Assembly (NCBI GenBank): GCA_944383035.1
Contig: CALWOE010000015.1
Span: forward strand, 1-33,463
DNA length: 33,463 bases
DNA from: an uncultured Clostridia bacterium
GTDB taxonomy: Bacteria > Bacillota > Clostridia > TANB77 > CAG-465
Direction: 5' to 3'
The notes beneath the pieces are model-generated. The model ran no database searches. It was not told where the DNA came from and was given only the letters and a program-made list of their open reading frames with translations. The translations under genes and the position numbers were made by a program. This document shows positions 11,173 to 20,048 of the stretch, in pieces. The stretch's first letter is position 1. Each line of letters starts with the position of its first letter.

Positions 11173-12375
11173 ATGGCAAAAGCTAAGTTTGAAAGAAACA
11201 AACCACATGTTAACATTGGTACTATTGGTCACGTTGACCATGGTAAAACAACACTTACAGCTGCAATTACAAAATATTGTAGTTTAACTGGTGGAGCAGA
11301 ATTTAAAGCTTATGATCAAATAGATGGTGCTCCAGAAGAAAGAGCTAGAGGTATCACTATTTCTACTGCTCACGTTGAATATGAAACAGCAAACAGACAC
11401 TATGCACACGTTGACTGTCCAGGACACGCTGACTATGTAAAAAATATGATTACTGGTGCAGCACAAATGGATGGTGCAATACTAGTTGTATCTGCTGCTG
11501 ATGGCCCAATGCCACAAACAAGAGAACACATTCTTCTTGCAAGACAAGTTGGTGTTCCATACATCGTAGTATTCATGAACAAATGTGATATGGTTGATGA
11601 TCCTGAATTATTAGAATTAGTTGAAATGGATATAAGAGATCTATTAAACAAATATGATTTCCCAGGTGATACTACTCCAATAATTAAAGGTTCTGCTTTA
11701 AAAGTATTAGAATCAACTTCTACAGATGCTAATGCTCCAGAATATGCTTGTATCAAAGAATTATTAGAAACTATTGATGCATATATTCCAAATCCAGAAA
11801 GAGATGTAGATAAACCATTCTTAATGCCTGTTGAAGATGTATTTACTATCACTGGTAGAGGTACAGTTGCTACTGGTAGAATTGAAAGAGGTACATTAAA
11901 ACTTGGTGAAGAAGTTGAAATCGTTGGTTTATCTGATGAAAAGAAGAAAACAGTTGTAACAGGTATCGAAATGTTCAGAAAAGAACTTGCTCAAGCAGAA
12001 GCTGGTGATAACGCTGGTGTTCTATTAAGAGGTGTTCAAAGAACTGAAATTGAAAGAGGTCAAGTTATAGCTAAACCTGGTTCAATTCATCCACATACTG
12101 AATTCGAAGCAGAAGTTTATATCTTAACTAAAGAAGAAGGTGGAAGACATACTCCATTCTTCCAAGGCTATAGACCACAATTTTATTTCAGAACTACTGA
12201 CGTTACTGGTGTAATTGAATTACCAAAAGAAAAAGAAATGGTAATGCCTGGTGATAACGTAACTATGAAAATAAAACTTATCACTCCAATAGCTATTGAA
12301 AAAGGACTTAAATTCGCTATTCGTGAAGGTGGTAGAACAGTAGGTGCTGGTTCAGTATCTGATATAATTGCTTAA
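11173..12375 (+). CDS. tuf: translation elongation factor Tu
   Basis: EF-Tu carries aminoacyl-tRNA to the ribosome. The 400-residue protein shows GHVDHGKTT (residues 19-27), the RGITIS effector region, DCPGHADY and NKCD. The three-domain layout is complete, ending in [23 protein letters not shown] precedes the ATG. A strong terminator directly after it closes the str operon. Codon use is less extreme than in neighbours, with preferred codons such as AAC, ATC and GTT, as usual for a highly expressed gene. Confidence 0.98.
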   Translation: MAKAKFERNKPHVNIGTIGHVDHGKTTLTAAITKYCSLTGGAEFKAYDQIDGAPEERARGITISTAHVEYETANRHYAHVDCPGHADYVKNMITGAAQMDGAILVVSAADGPMPQTREHILLARQVGVPYIVVFMNKCDMVDDPELLELVEMDIRDLLNKYDFPGDTTPIIKGSALKVLESTSTDANAPEYACIKELLETIDAYIPNPERDVDKPFLMPVEDVFTITGRGTVATGRIERGTLKLGEEVEIVGLSDEKKKTVVTGIEMFRKELAQAEAGDNAGVLLRGVQRTEIERGQVIAKPGSIHPHTEFEAEVYILTKEEGGRHTPFFQGYRPQFYFRTTDVTGVIELPKEKEMVMPGDNVTMKIKLITPIAIEKGLKFAIREGGRTVGAGSVSDIIA

Positions 12376-12390
12376 TTTCATAAGCAAATT

Positions 12391-12421
12391 AGACGTAAGT
12401 ATTAACTTACGTCTTTTTTTT
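12391..12421 (+). terminator. terminator of the str operon
   Basis: A 10-base perfect stem AGACGTAAGT/ACTTACGTCT with loop ATTA is followed by eight T residues. Confidence 0.95.
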
Positions 12422-12447
12422 GACTATTTTAAATTTTATGTTATAAT
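12420..12447 (+). promoter_or_regulatory. promoter of the membrane protein gene
   Basis: TTGACT (12420-12425), 16-base spacer, TATAAT (12442-12447). It starts inside the T run of the tuf terminator. Confidence 0.7.
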
Positions 12448-12466
12448 AATATCAAGGAGGAGTATA

Positions 12467-14053
12467 ATGGAGGAATTGAAAAAAAGAGTACTTAAAATAT
12501 GGGATTATATAAAAGATAAAAAAGTAACATATATTTCTTTAATAGTTACAACTATTTATTTTATTATATTAGTTTTATTTAATATTAGTGGTAATAAAAT
12601 ATTTACTGGAGTTATACCATATACCTTAATTAGTATAATATTTAATTCATTTTTTTGTGAAAGTGTTTTTAAGAAAAATTCAACTATATATATAACTGAT
12701 ATAATACTTATTTGTTTAAATTCAATATTGTTGAGTATTAATTTATTTGTGGAAAATGTGGATTATTTAACAATATTTGCAATTGGATATATGATAAGTA
12801 TAACTGTCTATACAACATATAATTTGTATAAAAAAAGTAAATTAGAGTTTTATGACTTTGTAACTAGATTTATAAATAAACTTTTTTATATATTTTTAAT
12901 TTTAGCAGTATTTACAATATGTATATTTTTGTTAATGCTTTTATTTATATTTTTAGTAAATGATAATAATTATATATATAATGTTTTAAGTTCATTTTAT
13001 ATAGCTCTATTTGGTTTTTATATAATACCTAATATTATAAAAACATTAGATAATATAAATAAAATTAAGATTAGTAAATTTTTTAAAACATTAATTTTAT
13101 ATATAATTTTACCAGTATCAATAATGGCGATGGTTATAATATATGCACATATAATTATTAGAATTGTATCATCTGAAGTACCATCAAATTTTGTATTGCC
13201 AGTTATTTCATTTTTATTTATTGTAGTATTTGTTATATATAACATATTAAGAAATTATAAGTCAAATAAAGTACTTAATATAATAAGTATAGTTTTACCA
13301 TATGTATTTATTCCATTTATAATTTTACAAATATATACAGCAAATATAAGATATCAAGAATATGGAATAACACCATTAAGGTATGTATCATATATATACA
13401 TAGTATTTGAGATTGTATCAATTTTATTAATGATAATAAAAAAAGGTAAATATTTAGAATACGATTTCTTTGCATTAATAATATTTTTAATTATTTGTAC
13501 AAATCCATTCATTAATGCAGAAAAAGTTGCATATTTAAATCAAAAGCATATAATAGAGAGTAATATAAAAGATAAAGATTTTGATGATTTGTCATCAGAA
13601 GAAAAAAATAAAATTATTAGTGCATATAATTATTTGAAAGTCTTAAATAAAGAAAATGATATAGATATTGATGCAAGTAATTTAGAAAAAATAAAAAATA
13701 CTGATAAAATTGTTTTAACAGATAAGGACTTTTTAAATATAAATGAATATAATATTGTAGATAGTTTAAATGTATCTGGATATTCAAATTTATATTTCGT
13801 AGATACTAGATCTCAAGATACATATGATAGTAATAATATTAAGCTATATAACAATGAAACTGCGATATTGTCTTTAAATATGACTAACATTTTATCTTAT
13901 TTACAACATAACAATAATTATATAAAAGAAAATAATTTAGTAAAAATAAATGATAATAGTGTATTAATAATAGATGATTTTTATTTAAGATATAATCTTG
14001 AAAAAAATGAAATTGAACGTATTTCTATTGACGGATATTTACTTACAAAATAA
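12467..14053 (+). CDS. polytopic membrane protein, DUF4153/DUF4173-like
   Basis: A 528-residue protein with about ten hydrophobic segments over residues 20-385, then a soluble C-terminal part of some 140 residues rich in Asn, Asp and Lys (YLNQKHIIESNIKDKDFDDL onward), probably outside the cell. The motif YGITPLR before a late membrane segment resembles the YGxTxxR motif of DUF4153/DUF4173 proteins, and I assign it there tentatively; no biochemical role is established for that family. The start is ATG 12467, after AAGGAGGAG; an upstream in-frame extension to 12368 would run back through the tuf stop and its terminator. It has its own promoter and stands alone between tuf and acpP. Confidence 0.6.
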   Translation: MEELKKRVLKIWDYIKDKKVTYISLIVTTIYFIILVLFNISGNKIFTGVIPYTLISIIFNSFFCESVFKKNSTIYITDIILICLNSILLSINLFVENVDYLTIFAIGYMISITVYTTYNLYKKSKLEFYDFVTRFINKLFYIFLILAVFTICIFLLMLLFIFLVNDNNYIYNVLSSFYIALFGFYIIPNIIKTLDNINKIKISKFFKTLILYIILPVSIMAMVIIYAHIIIRIVSSEVPSNFVLPVISFLFIVVFVIYNILRNYKSNKVLNIISIVLPYVFIPFIILQIYTANIRYQEYGITPLRYVSYIYIVFEIVSILLMIIKKGKYLEYDFFALIIFLIICTNPFINAEKVAYLNQKHIIESNIKDKDFDDLSSEEKNKIISAYNYLKVLNKENDIDIDASNLEKIKNTDKIVLTDKDFLNINEYNIVDSLNVSGYSNLYFVDTRSQDTYDSNNIKLYNNETAILSLNMTNILSYLQHNNNYIKENNLVKINDNSVLIIDDFYLRYNLEKNEIERISIDGYLLTK

Positions 14054-14110
14054 AAATATATAAAAATGCATTTATTTTCATAAAAATTATATAAATTAAA
14101 TAAAATACTA

Positions 14111-14139
14111 TTGACATTATATAGTAAATATAAGATAAT
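14111..14139 (+). promoter_or_regulatory. acpP promoter
   Basis: TTGACA (14111-14116), 17-base spacer, GATAAT (14134-14139), then a leader of about 33 bases to the acpP start. Confidence 0.8.
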
Positions 14140-14178
14140 AATGATGTGAATTAACAATAATATTAGGGAGGTGCTAAT

Positions 14179-14415
14179 ATGGAGGCTATTTTTGAAAGAG
14201 TAAAAGAAGTAATAGGTGAACAACTTGGTATTGATGATTTAGATTCAATAACTTTAGATACAACATTTATAGATGATTTAGGTGCTGATTCTTTAGATAT
14301 AGTAGAATTAATAATGGCTTTAGAAGAAGAATTTGATATGGAAATTCCAGAAGCTGAAGCAGAAAAGATACAATCAGTTAATGATGTTGTAGAATATATA
14401 ACTAAAAACAGTTAA
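14179..14415 (+). CDS. acpP: acyl carrier protein
   Basis: Carrier of the growing acyl chain in fatty-acid synthesis, with chains held on a 4'-phosphopantetheine arm. The 78-residue acidic protein contains the attachment motif DSLDIVEL; the modified serine is residue 39 in LGADSLD. TTAGGGAGG precedes the ATG. In many Firmicutes acpP follows plsX/fabD/fabG and directly precedes rnc; here it is a monocistronic gene with its own promoter and terminator, and two opposite-strand genes separate it from rnc. Confidence 0.96.
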   Translation: MEAIFERVKEVIGEQLGIDDLDSITLDTTFIDDLGADSLDIVELIMALEEEFDMEIPEAEAEKIQSVNDVVEYITKNS

Positions 14416-14423
14416 TAAAAAAT

Positions 14424-14461
14424 AATCTTTGTATTATAAAAATAATACAAAGATTTTTTTT
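14424..14461. terminator. bidirectional terminator after acpP
   Basis: A perfect 13-base stem AATCTTTGTATTA/TAATACAAAGATT with loop TAAAAA, with a T run on the right and A-rich sequence on the left, serving acpP and the convergent gene. Confidence 0.9.
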
Positions 14462-14924
14462 AAAATTCTGTGTATTCTCCATTAAAAATACCAAGTTTTA
14501 TAAGTGCAATATCTACAGACATATTGTTGTAAGTAGATGTTTGAAATATAATAGCATCTTCTGTCGTTTCAGTATTTCTTACAGATGGATTTTTTTTAGG
14601 CATTCTATCTATACGTTGCAAATCTTCTAAATTGTTTGCGTTGTAATGTTTTATACAAGTATTAATGATTTTACCTTTTGAATCTGTATAAAATATAATA
14701 TCTTCATCATAATCTAAATATTTTCCATATACTTCTTCATCATAAGTTTCATGTCTTGTTATTTTATATATATGAATATCTTCATTTGGTTTTAAATTTA
14801 TACTATCAGTATAAGAAGAATTCATGTCTTTTGATATAGTGTTTATTTGAAAAAGTGTTATTACTAACCATATAAAAATAGCAATGGAAATAAAAATAAG
14901 AACTAAATTTAGTTTATTTTTCAT
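14460..14924 (-). CDS. membrane-anchored small protein, unknown function
   Basis: The 154-residue product has one hydrophobic helix at about residues 5-26 (LNLVLIFISIAIFIWLVITL) followed by a soluble domain that should face outward. That domain is rich in Tyr, Asp and Thr; no family motif is recognised. The start is ATG 14924 (MKNKLN), because GGAGGTG stands 5 bases upstream; an ATG four codons earlier overlaps that ribosome binding site. The start overlaps the end of the gene before it by 11 bases, so translation is probably coupled. With its partner it forms a two-gene unit inserted between acpP and rnc. Confidence 0.7.
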   Translation of the reverse strand: MKNKLNLVLIFISIAIFIWLVITLFQINTISKDMNSSYTDSINLKPNEDIHIYKITRHETYDEEVYGKYLDYDEDIIFYTDSKGKIINTCIKHYNANNLEDLQRIDRMPKKNPSVRNTETTEDAIIFQTSTYNNMSVDIALIKLGIFNGEYTEF

Positions 14925-15387
14925 AAGCACCTCCATACATTATTTCTGTACAAGTATAATCAGTTATATTATTACTATCGATAACATTTTGTATAGTTTG
15001 TCCATTATATATTTTAGTATGATAACTTAAAATATTTTCATAAGTAAATACATTACTTTTGTTAAATACATCTTCTGTTTTGTAACTTTCATATTTTTGA
15101 TTTAAGTCTTCATCAGAATCAATAGTTTCTTTAACAATAGTTTCGATAATATATTTGTTATTTAATAAATCTACAACAAAATAATATTCAATATTACTAT
15201 TATTTACTTTTAAATTATAAGTATTATAGCTATTATTTCCAGTTATCATATTATTTGCTATCTCACTATTTTGTAAGTTTATTTCAGAATATGTATCTTT
15301 TAAATTATCTTTTATTTTTATAGCAAAAACTAGTAAAAAAACAAGTAAAAATAATATAACTAGTGTAACAATTAGACTTTTTTTCAT
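14914..15387 (-). CDS. membrane-anchored small protein, unknown function
   Basis: This 157-residue product begins with a short basic stretch and a hydrophobic helix (residues 4-24, IVTLVILFLLVFLLVFAI), then a Asn/Tyr-rich exported domain (YNLKVNNSNIEYYFVVDL, a beta-like pattern). It has no lipobox cysteine, so it is a signal-anchored protein, not a lipoprotein. AAGGAGG lies 10 bases before the ATG, behind a strong minus-strand promoter. Its size, topology and operon partnership resemble those of the overlapping downstream gene, so the two products may act together, but I cannot name a family. Confidence 0.7.
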   Translation of the reverse strand: MKKSLIVTLVILFLLVFLLVFAIKIKDNLKDTYSEINLQNSEIANNMITGNNSYNTYNLKVNNSNIEYYFVVDLLNNKYIIETIVKETIDSDEDLNQKYESYKTEDVFNKSNVFTYENILSYHTKIYNGQTIQNVIDSNNITDYTCTEIMYGGAYEK

Positions 15388-15410
15388 ATAAATATAACCT
15401 CCTTTTTTTT

Positions 15411-15439
15411 ATTATACCATATAGTAAAAAAAATGTAAA
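15411..15439 (-). promoter_or_regulatory. promoter of the paired anchored-protein genes
   Basis: Minus strand TTTACA (15434-15439), 17-base spacer, TATAAT (15411-15416). The other part of the 15388-15622 gap holds only the rnc promoter and plain AT-rich sequence. Confidence 0.75.
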
Positions 15440-15576
15440 AATAGTGTAGAAATTGTAAAAAAATAATGCTAAAATACCAAAAATATATTATTATAATAAA
15501 AAATGAACTTAAAATATAAAATATTTTGAAAATTATCCTTTTAATTAACTTTCTTTTTATACAAATATATATAATA

Positions 15577-15605
15577 TTGAAAAAAAGTAAATATTCGTAT
15601 ATAAT
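15577..15605 (+). promoter_or_regulatory. promoter of the rnc operon
   Basis: TTGAAA (15577-15582), 17-base spacer, TATAAT (15600-15605). The predicted transcript starts only about 10 bases ahead of the rnc start codon. Confidence 0.75.
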
Positions 15606-15622
15606 ATATATGGGTGAATAAA

Positions 15623-16324
15623 ATGACTGAAAAAGAGAAACTACAAATTTTTGAAAAAAAGTTAAATTATAAATTTAAAAAAATTGAACTTTTGAAAATA
15701 GCATTAATTCATAAATCTTATGCATATGAAATTGGTACAGTAAATAAGATGGAATATAATGAAAGAATAGAATTTTTAGGAGATGCTATATTAGAACATG
15801 TAATTTCAGAAATGTTGTATATGCAAACTCCAAAATTAAGAGAAGGTCAAATGACAAAAAAAAGAGCTGCTATAGTGTGTGAAACATCTTTAAGTATTGC
15901 AATGAAAAGAATAGGAGGACAAGATTTTTTATATCTTGGAAAGTGTGAAGAAACAACTAATGGAAAACAAAAAGATGCTATTTTGGCAGATGCTATGGAA
16001 GCAATTATAGGAGCAATATATTTAGATGGTGGATATGAATGTGTAAAAAAATTTATACTAAACACATTAGATAAAGAAATACAAATTGTTTTATCTGGAG
16101 GTAACTTTAATACAGATTATAAAACAAAATTACAAGAAAAATTACAAGAAAATGGAAATGTTAAAATAGAATATGTTTTAGTGGATGAAAGTGGTCCAGA
16201 ACATGATAAAGTATTTAAAGTAGAACTTTTATTTAATGATAAAAAGATAGGTGAAGGTGTTGGAAAAAGCAAAAAACATGCAGAACAAGAAGCAGCAAAA
16301 TATGCACTTGAAAACAGTATATAA
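15623..16324 (+). CDS. rnc: ribonuclease III
   Basis: Double-strand-specific endoribonuclease that processes rRNA precursors and structured mRNAs. The 233-residue protein has the signature NERIEFLGDAIL (residues 46-57), the second acidic cluster DAILADAMEAIIGAIYLDGG (118-137), and a C-terminal double-stranded-RNA-binding domain (about 162-231, ending HAEQEAAKYALE). The start is ATG 15623, 5 bases after GGGTGA; a GTG three codons earlier overlaps that site and would leave almost no leader. It heads an operon running to the transketolase genes. The radical SAM neighbour is a common partner of rnc in Clostridia. Confidence 0.96.
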   Translation: MTEKEKLQIFEKKLNYKFKKIELLKIALIHKSYAYEIGTVNKMEYNERIEFLGDAILEHVISEMLYMQTPKLREGQMTKKRAAIVCETSLSIAMKRIGGQDFLYLGKCEETTNGKQKDAILADAMEAIIGAIYLDGGYECVKKFILNTLDKEIQIVLSGGNFNTDYKTKLQEKLQENGNVKIEYVLVDESGPEHDKVFKVELLFNDKKIGEGVGKSKKHAEQEAAKYALENSI

Positions 16325-17366
16325 TATAGATATAAATCTTGATGTGAATAAATTATTAAAGAACTTTTTAAATAAAGATAATCAGTATACAATTCCAATT
16401 TTTATACCTCATAAGGGTTGTCCTAATAATTGTATTTTTTGCAATCAAAAAAGAATAAGCGGTGTAGAAGATACAAAAGAAGAAGAAGTAAAAAATATTA
16501 TAGAGACTCATTTACAATATTTTAAAGATTCAAATAAAAATATTGAGATTGCCTTTTTTGGTGGAAGCTTTACTGGTATAGATATAAATTTACAAAATAT
16601 GTATTTAAAAGCAGCTTATGAATATATAAAAGATGGACGTGTAAAGAGTATAAGATTATCAACTAGACCAGATTATATAAATGATACAATACTTAAGAAT
16701 TTAAAAAAGTATGGCGTAAAAAATATAGAACTTGGTGTTCAATCAATGGATGATAATATATTAGAGTATTCAAAAAGAGGACATACAAGAGAAGATGTAA
16801 TTAAAGCTTCAAATTTAATAAAATTATATGGATTTAATTTAGGACACCAGGTAATGGTTGGATTACCAGGTTCAACACTTAAAACAGAAATAGATACTAT
16901 AAAAAGTTTATTAAAATTAAATCCAAATGATTTAAGAATATATCCTGTATATGTTCTACAAGATAGTGAATTATATGATATGTATGAAAATAAAGAATAT
17001 ATACCACTTACAATTGATGAAGCTATTGAAAGAGTATATTATATATTAAAAGAATGTATAAAAACTGATGTTAAAATTATAAGGCTTGGTCTTCAATCAA
17101 CAAATGAGATTACTGCTAGTAATAAAAATATTGCAGGCCCTGTTTGTGATAATTTTGCTGAATATGTAATGGCAAGAATTATTAAAGAATATATAGAAGA
17201 AAATTTAATAAATGAAATAAATAAAAATGTTATAAAATTAGATGAAAGTATTATTCATTTAAATATACATGCTAATAATTATTATTCTTCTGTTATTTAT
17301 GGACCAAAAAAAGTAAATAAAGAATATTTTCATAATAAATATAATTGTGTTATGAAAATAAGATAA
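16302..17366 (+). CDS. Elp3-like radical SAM protein
   Basis: Radical S-adenosylmethionine enzyme of the stand-alone Elp3-related group that neighbours rnc in many Clostridia; the substrate is unknown. From the chosen start it has 354 residues. The 4Fe-4S ligands are Cys40, Cys44 and Cys47 (HKGCPNNCIFCNQ), followed by EIAFFGGSFTGI, SIRLSTRPDYI, NIELGVQSMDD and LGHQVMVGLPGST, the usual strand motifs of the TIM-barrel. There is no clear acetyltransferase domain, so it is shorter than eukaryotic or archaeal Elp3. The start is uncertain: ATG 16302 overlaps rnc by 23 bases and has only a weak AAGAAG upstream; an earlier ATG at 16251 is less likely. Confidence 0.88.
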   Translation: MHLKTVYNIDINLDVNKLLKNFLNKDNQYTIPIFIPHKGCPNNCIFCNQKRISGVEDTKEEEVKNIIETHLQYFKDSNKNIEIAFFGGSFTGIDINLQNMYLKAAYEYIKDGRVKSIRLSTRPDYINDTILKNLKKYGVKNIELGVQSMDDNILEYSKRGHTREDVIKASNLIKLYGFNLGHQVMVGLPGSTLKTEIDTIKSLLKLNPNDLRIYPVYVLQDSELYDMYENKEYIPLTIDEAIERVYYILKECIKTDVKIIRLGLQSTNEITASNKNIAGPVCDNFAEYVMARIIKEYIEENLINEINKNVIKLDESIIHLNIHANNYYSSVIYGPKKVNKEYFHNKYNCVMKIR

Positions 17367-17375
17367 GGAGACTAT

Positions 17376-17840
17376 ATGAAAAAAGTTATATTTGTGGCAA
17401 GCTCTGGTGGACATCTTACAGAAATTTTGAGGTTAAAAGAATTATTTAAAGACTATAATTATTTACTTGTAACAGAAAAAACTGATGTAACAGAAAAAAT
17501 GGTAAATGATTATAACATGGATTTTTTAGTATATGGTCCAAGTACAAATAAGATAGATTATATAATTAGAATATTAAAAAATATATTTTTAAGTATAAAA
17601 ATAATAATGAAGTTTAAACCACAAACTATAATAAGTACTGGTGCTCAAGTTGGTGGCATAATGTGTCTTTTTGGGAAAATTTTTGGATGTAAAATTATAT
17701 ATATAGAATCTTTAGCAAGAGTAAAAGAATTATCTTCTACAGGAAATAGAGTATATAAATTTGCTGATAAATTTTATGTACAATGGGAAAGTTTAACTAA
17801 AAAATATAAAAAAGCAGAATATTTAGGAAGGTTGATATAA
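17376..17840 (+). CDS. Alg14/PssD-like glycosyltransferase subunit
   Basis: Membrane-associated partner of a two-protein glycosyltransferase. The 154-residue protein has the N-terminal VASSGGHLTEIL motif, a hydrophobic IKIIMKFKPQTIISTGAQVG region, and the typical end YIESLARV ... FADKFYVQWESL ... YLGRLI seen in Alg14, PssD and Cps14F proteins. In the family, this subunit anchors and positions the catalytic Alg13-like subunit, encoded here one base downstream, for sugar transfer to a lipid-linked acceptor. AAGGAGA precedes the ATG. No other polysaccharide genes are nearby, so the acceptor may be a housekeeping glycolipid or undecaprenyl-linked sugar. Confidence 0.85.
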   Translation: MKKVIFVASSGGHLTEILRLKELFKDYNYLLVTEKTDVTEKMVNDYNMDFLVYGPSTNKIDYIIRILKNIFLSIKIIMKFKPQTIISTGAQVGGIMCLFGKIFGCKIIYIESLARVKELSSTGNRVYKFADKFYVQWESLTKKYKKAEYLGRLI

Positions 17841-17841
17841 T

Positions 17842-18303
17842 ATGATTTTTGTTACTTTTGGAACTCAAAAACAAGATTTTAGTAGAGCATTAAATATTCT
17901 AGAAAAATCAAAATACTTAAAAGATAAAGAAGTTATTGTTCAGTCTGGTTATACTAAATATGATGTAAAAAAATTTAAAATGTTTGATTTTATACCACAA
18001 GAAAAAATGAATGAATATGTAACAAATTGTGAGTTTGTTATAACTCATGGAGGAGTTGGTTCGATTTTTGCAGGACTTAAGGCAAAAAAGAAGGTGCTTG
18101 CTATTCCAAGACTTGCAAAATATTCTGAGCACAAAGATGATCATCAACTTGAAATATGTGAAGAACTAGAAAATTTAGGATATATATTATTTTTTAAAGA
18201 ACAAGATGATATAGATAAAAAAATAGAAGAATTATTAAATATGAAACAAAAAATATATGAAAATGATAATAAATATATAGAAATATTAAAAAAAGAAATA
18301 TAA
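17842..18303 (+). CDS. Alg13/PssE-like glycosyltransferase catalytic subunit
   Basis: Catalytic half of the split glycosyltransferase, equivalent to the C-terminal GT28 domain (MurG-like). The 153-residue protein begins MIFVTFGTQKQDFSRAL and contains the nucleotide-sugar motif FVITHGGVGSIFAGL (about residues 62-76), then KKVLAIPRL and HKDDHQLEICEEL, as in PssE/Cps14G/Alg13. The ATG is one base after the stop of the Alg14-like gene, with no separate strong ribosome binding site, so translational coupling and equal production are likely. The sugar donor cannot be told from sequence. Confidence 0.87.
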   Translation: MIFVTFGTQKQDFSRALNILEKSKYLKDKEVIVQSGYTKYDVKKFKMFDFIPQEKMNEYVTNCEFVITHGGVGSIFAGLKAKKKVLAIPRLAKYSEHKDDHQLEICEELENLGYILFFKEQDDIDKKIEELLNMKQKIYENDNKYIEILKKEI

Positions 18304-18344
18304 ATTAGTAAAAATTTACCATAATAATATTAGTGAGGAATGTT

Positions 18345-19217
18345 ATGGTAAATAAAAAGAAAAATAATTTCATATTATTAGCATTATTTAATATATTTTT
18401 AATAGTCTTAGGCGCATATTTATTTACAATGGGAACAAATATCTTTTTACTTCCCAATATGATGACAACAGGTGGAGCAAGTGGTATAGCAACTATATTT
18501 TATTTTGTATTTAAAATACCACTTGGAGTTACAATTTTAGTAATAAATATACCGCTTTTTGTAATATCTTTTTTTAAACTTGGATTTAAGTATAGTATAA
18601 AGACTTTATTTGCAACACTTTTACTTTCTATATTTTTAGAAGTATTTAAATTTAACGATTTATTATTAACAAGATCTGTGGATATGGTTATATCAAGTAT
18701 ATTTGGTGGTATGTTAGTTGGATTTGGTTTATCTTTGATATTAAAAGCTGGTTGTAGTTCTGGTGGATCAGATTTACTCGCACAAATAATATATAAAACT
18801 ACAGGAGTACAGAGTATATCTAAAATACTTATGGTAATAGAATTTTTAATTATAAGTGCACTTATAATTGTTTTGAAAAATATAAATTCTGGATTATATT
18901 CATTAATTGCGTTATATATATCAACAAAGATTTTAGATATTGTATTTGAGGGTGTAAATTATACAAAAATAGTCACTATAATAACTAGAAGTCCTCAAAA
19001 TATAATAAATGAAATATTAAATGATTTAAAAAGAAGTGCTACAATTACTAAAACAATTGGAGCTCATTCTGGAGAAGAAAATACAACTATAACGTGTATT
19101 GTTACAAGACCACAAATATCAAAAATAAAGAAAATATTAAGAGAGAACGATGAAACAGCAATAATGTATATAACTAGTGCTAATGAAGTTATTGGAAATG
19201 GTTTTAAACATATTTAA
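18345..19217 (+). CDS. YitT family membrane protein
   Basis: A 290-residue protein of the YitT family. It has about five or six membrane segments over residues 7-205, including the family block NMMTTGGASGIATIFYFVFKIPLG and GCSSGGSDLLAQ, then a C-terminal cytoplasmic DUF2179 domain (KIVTIITRSPQNIINEIL onward). The transported substrate, if any, is unknown. The start is ATG 18345 after GTGAGG; a GTG four codons earlier overlaps that ribosome binding site. It stands 41 bases after the glycosyltransferase pair and 9 bases before the transketolase genes, so it is probably in the same operon. Confidence 0.9.
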   Translation: MVNKKKNNFILLALFNIFLIVLGAYLFTMGTNIFLLPNMMTTGGASGIATIFYFVFKIPLGVTILVINIPLFVISFFKLGFKYSIKTLFATLLLSIFLEVFKFNDLLLTRSVDMVISSIFGGMLVGFGLSLILKAGCSSGGSDLLAQIIYKTTGVQSISKILMVIEFLIISALIIVLKNINSGLYSLIALYISTKILDIVFEGVNYTKIVTIITRSPQNIINEILNDLKRSATITKTIGAHSGEENTTITCIVTRPQISKIKKILRENDETAIMYITSANEVIGNGFKHI

Positions 19218-19226
19218 GGGGGATAT

Positions 19227-20048
19227 ATGAAATATACAAAAGACATTGAAAAATTAGAGTTTTTTTCAAATGAGGCAAGAAAGGATATAATTAAAATGAT
19301 ATATAAGGCAAAATCTGGTCATCCGGGTGGTAGTTTGTCTTGTATAGATATTTTAGTTTGCCTATATCATAGTGTTATGGATATAACATTAGATGATAAC
19401 TTAAAAAGAAAAGATAAATTTATTTTATCAAAAGGTCATGCAGCACCAGCATATTATGCGATTTTGTCACAAATGGGTTTTATTCCAAGAAAAGATCTTG
19501 TTACTTTAAGAAAGTATAATAGTTATCTTGAAGGACATCCATCAAATAAAATATTTGGTGTTGATGTATCTAGCGGATCTCTTGGACAAGGAGTATCAAT
19601 AGCTAATGGAATGGCGATGGCAAAAAAATTATCAAAAGATGATGGTTATGTTTATGTGTTAGTTGGCGATGGAGAAATAGAAGAAGGTCAAGTTTGGGAA
19701 GCTTTTATGACAACATCAAAATATAATCTTAATAATATGATCTTAATTATAGATAAAAATAATTTGCAAATAGATGGTAGTGTTGAACAAGTAAAAAATA
19801 TTAAAGTTATTGATGAAAAGTTGAATGCTTTTGGTTTTAATGTTATAAATGCAAATGGTCATGATTTTAAAGATTTAAGCATTGCATTTAAAGAGGCAAA
19901 AATGTCTACAAAACCATCTTGTATAATAGCTCATACAATAAAAGGAAAAGGTATATCTTTTATGGAAAATATGGTTTCATGGCATGGTAAAAGCTTAAAT
20001 GATGAAGAATATGAAAAAGCTATGAAAGAATTAGGAGGTGCTATATGA
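19227..20048 (+). CDS. transketolase, N-terminal (thiamine-binding) subunit
   Basis: The N-terminal half of a split transketolase, which moves two-carbon units between sugar phosphates in the pentose phosphate pathway. The 273-residue protein has KSGHPGGSLSCIDIL (residues 29-43), VSSGSLGQG, and the thiamine-diphosphate motif starting GDGEIEEGQVWEA at 147 and ending in DKNN near 179. AAGGGGGA precedes the ATG. The C-terminal half is encoded in the next gene, which overlaps by 4 bases (ATGA). Split transketolases are common in Clostridia and archaea, so this is not a frameshift. Confidence 0.95.
   Translation: MKYTKDIEKLEFFSNEARKDIIKMIYKAKSGHPGGSLSCIDILVCLYHSVMDITLDDNLKRKDKFILSKGHAAPAYYAILSQMGFIPRKDLVTLRKYNSYLEGHPSNKIFGVDVSSGSLGQGVSIANGMAMAKKLSKDDGYVYVLVGDGEIEEGQVWEAFMTTSKYNLNNMILIIDKNNLQIDGSVEQVKNIKVIDEKLNAFGFNVINANGHDFKDLSIAFKEAKMSTKPSCIIAHTIKGKGISFMENMVSWHGKSLNDEEYEKAMKELGGAI

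Noticed and set aside
11433-11852. 139-codon open frame on the minus strand within tuf
   Set aside because: It is a shadow of the tuf codon pattern, with no ribosome binding site or recognisable protein features.
12368-12466. N-terminal extension of the DUF4153-like protein
   Set aside because: The extension crosses the tuf stop, the str terminator and the promoter; AAGGAGGAG fixes the start at 12467.
15440-15576. Possible small RNA in the spacer before rnc
   Set aside because: No stable stem, terminator or promoter apart from those assigned to the flanking genes; only AT-rich sequence.
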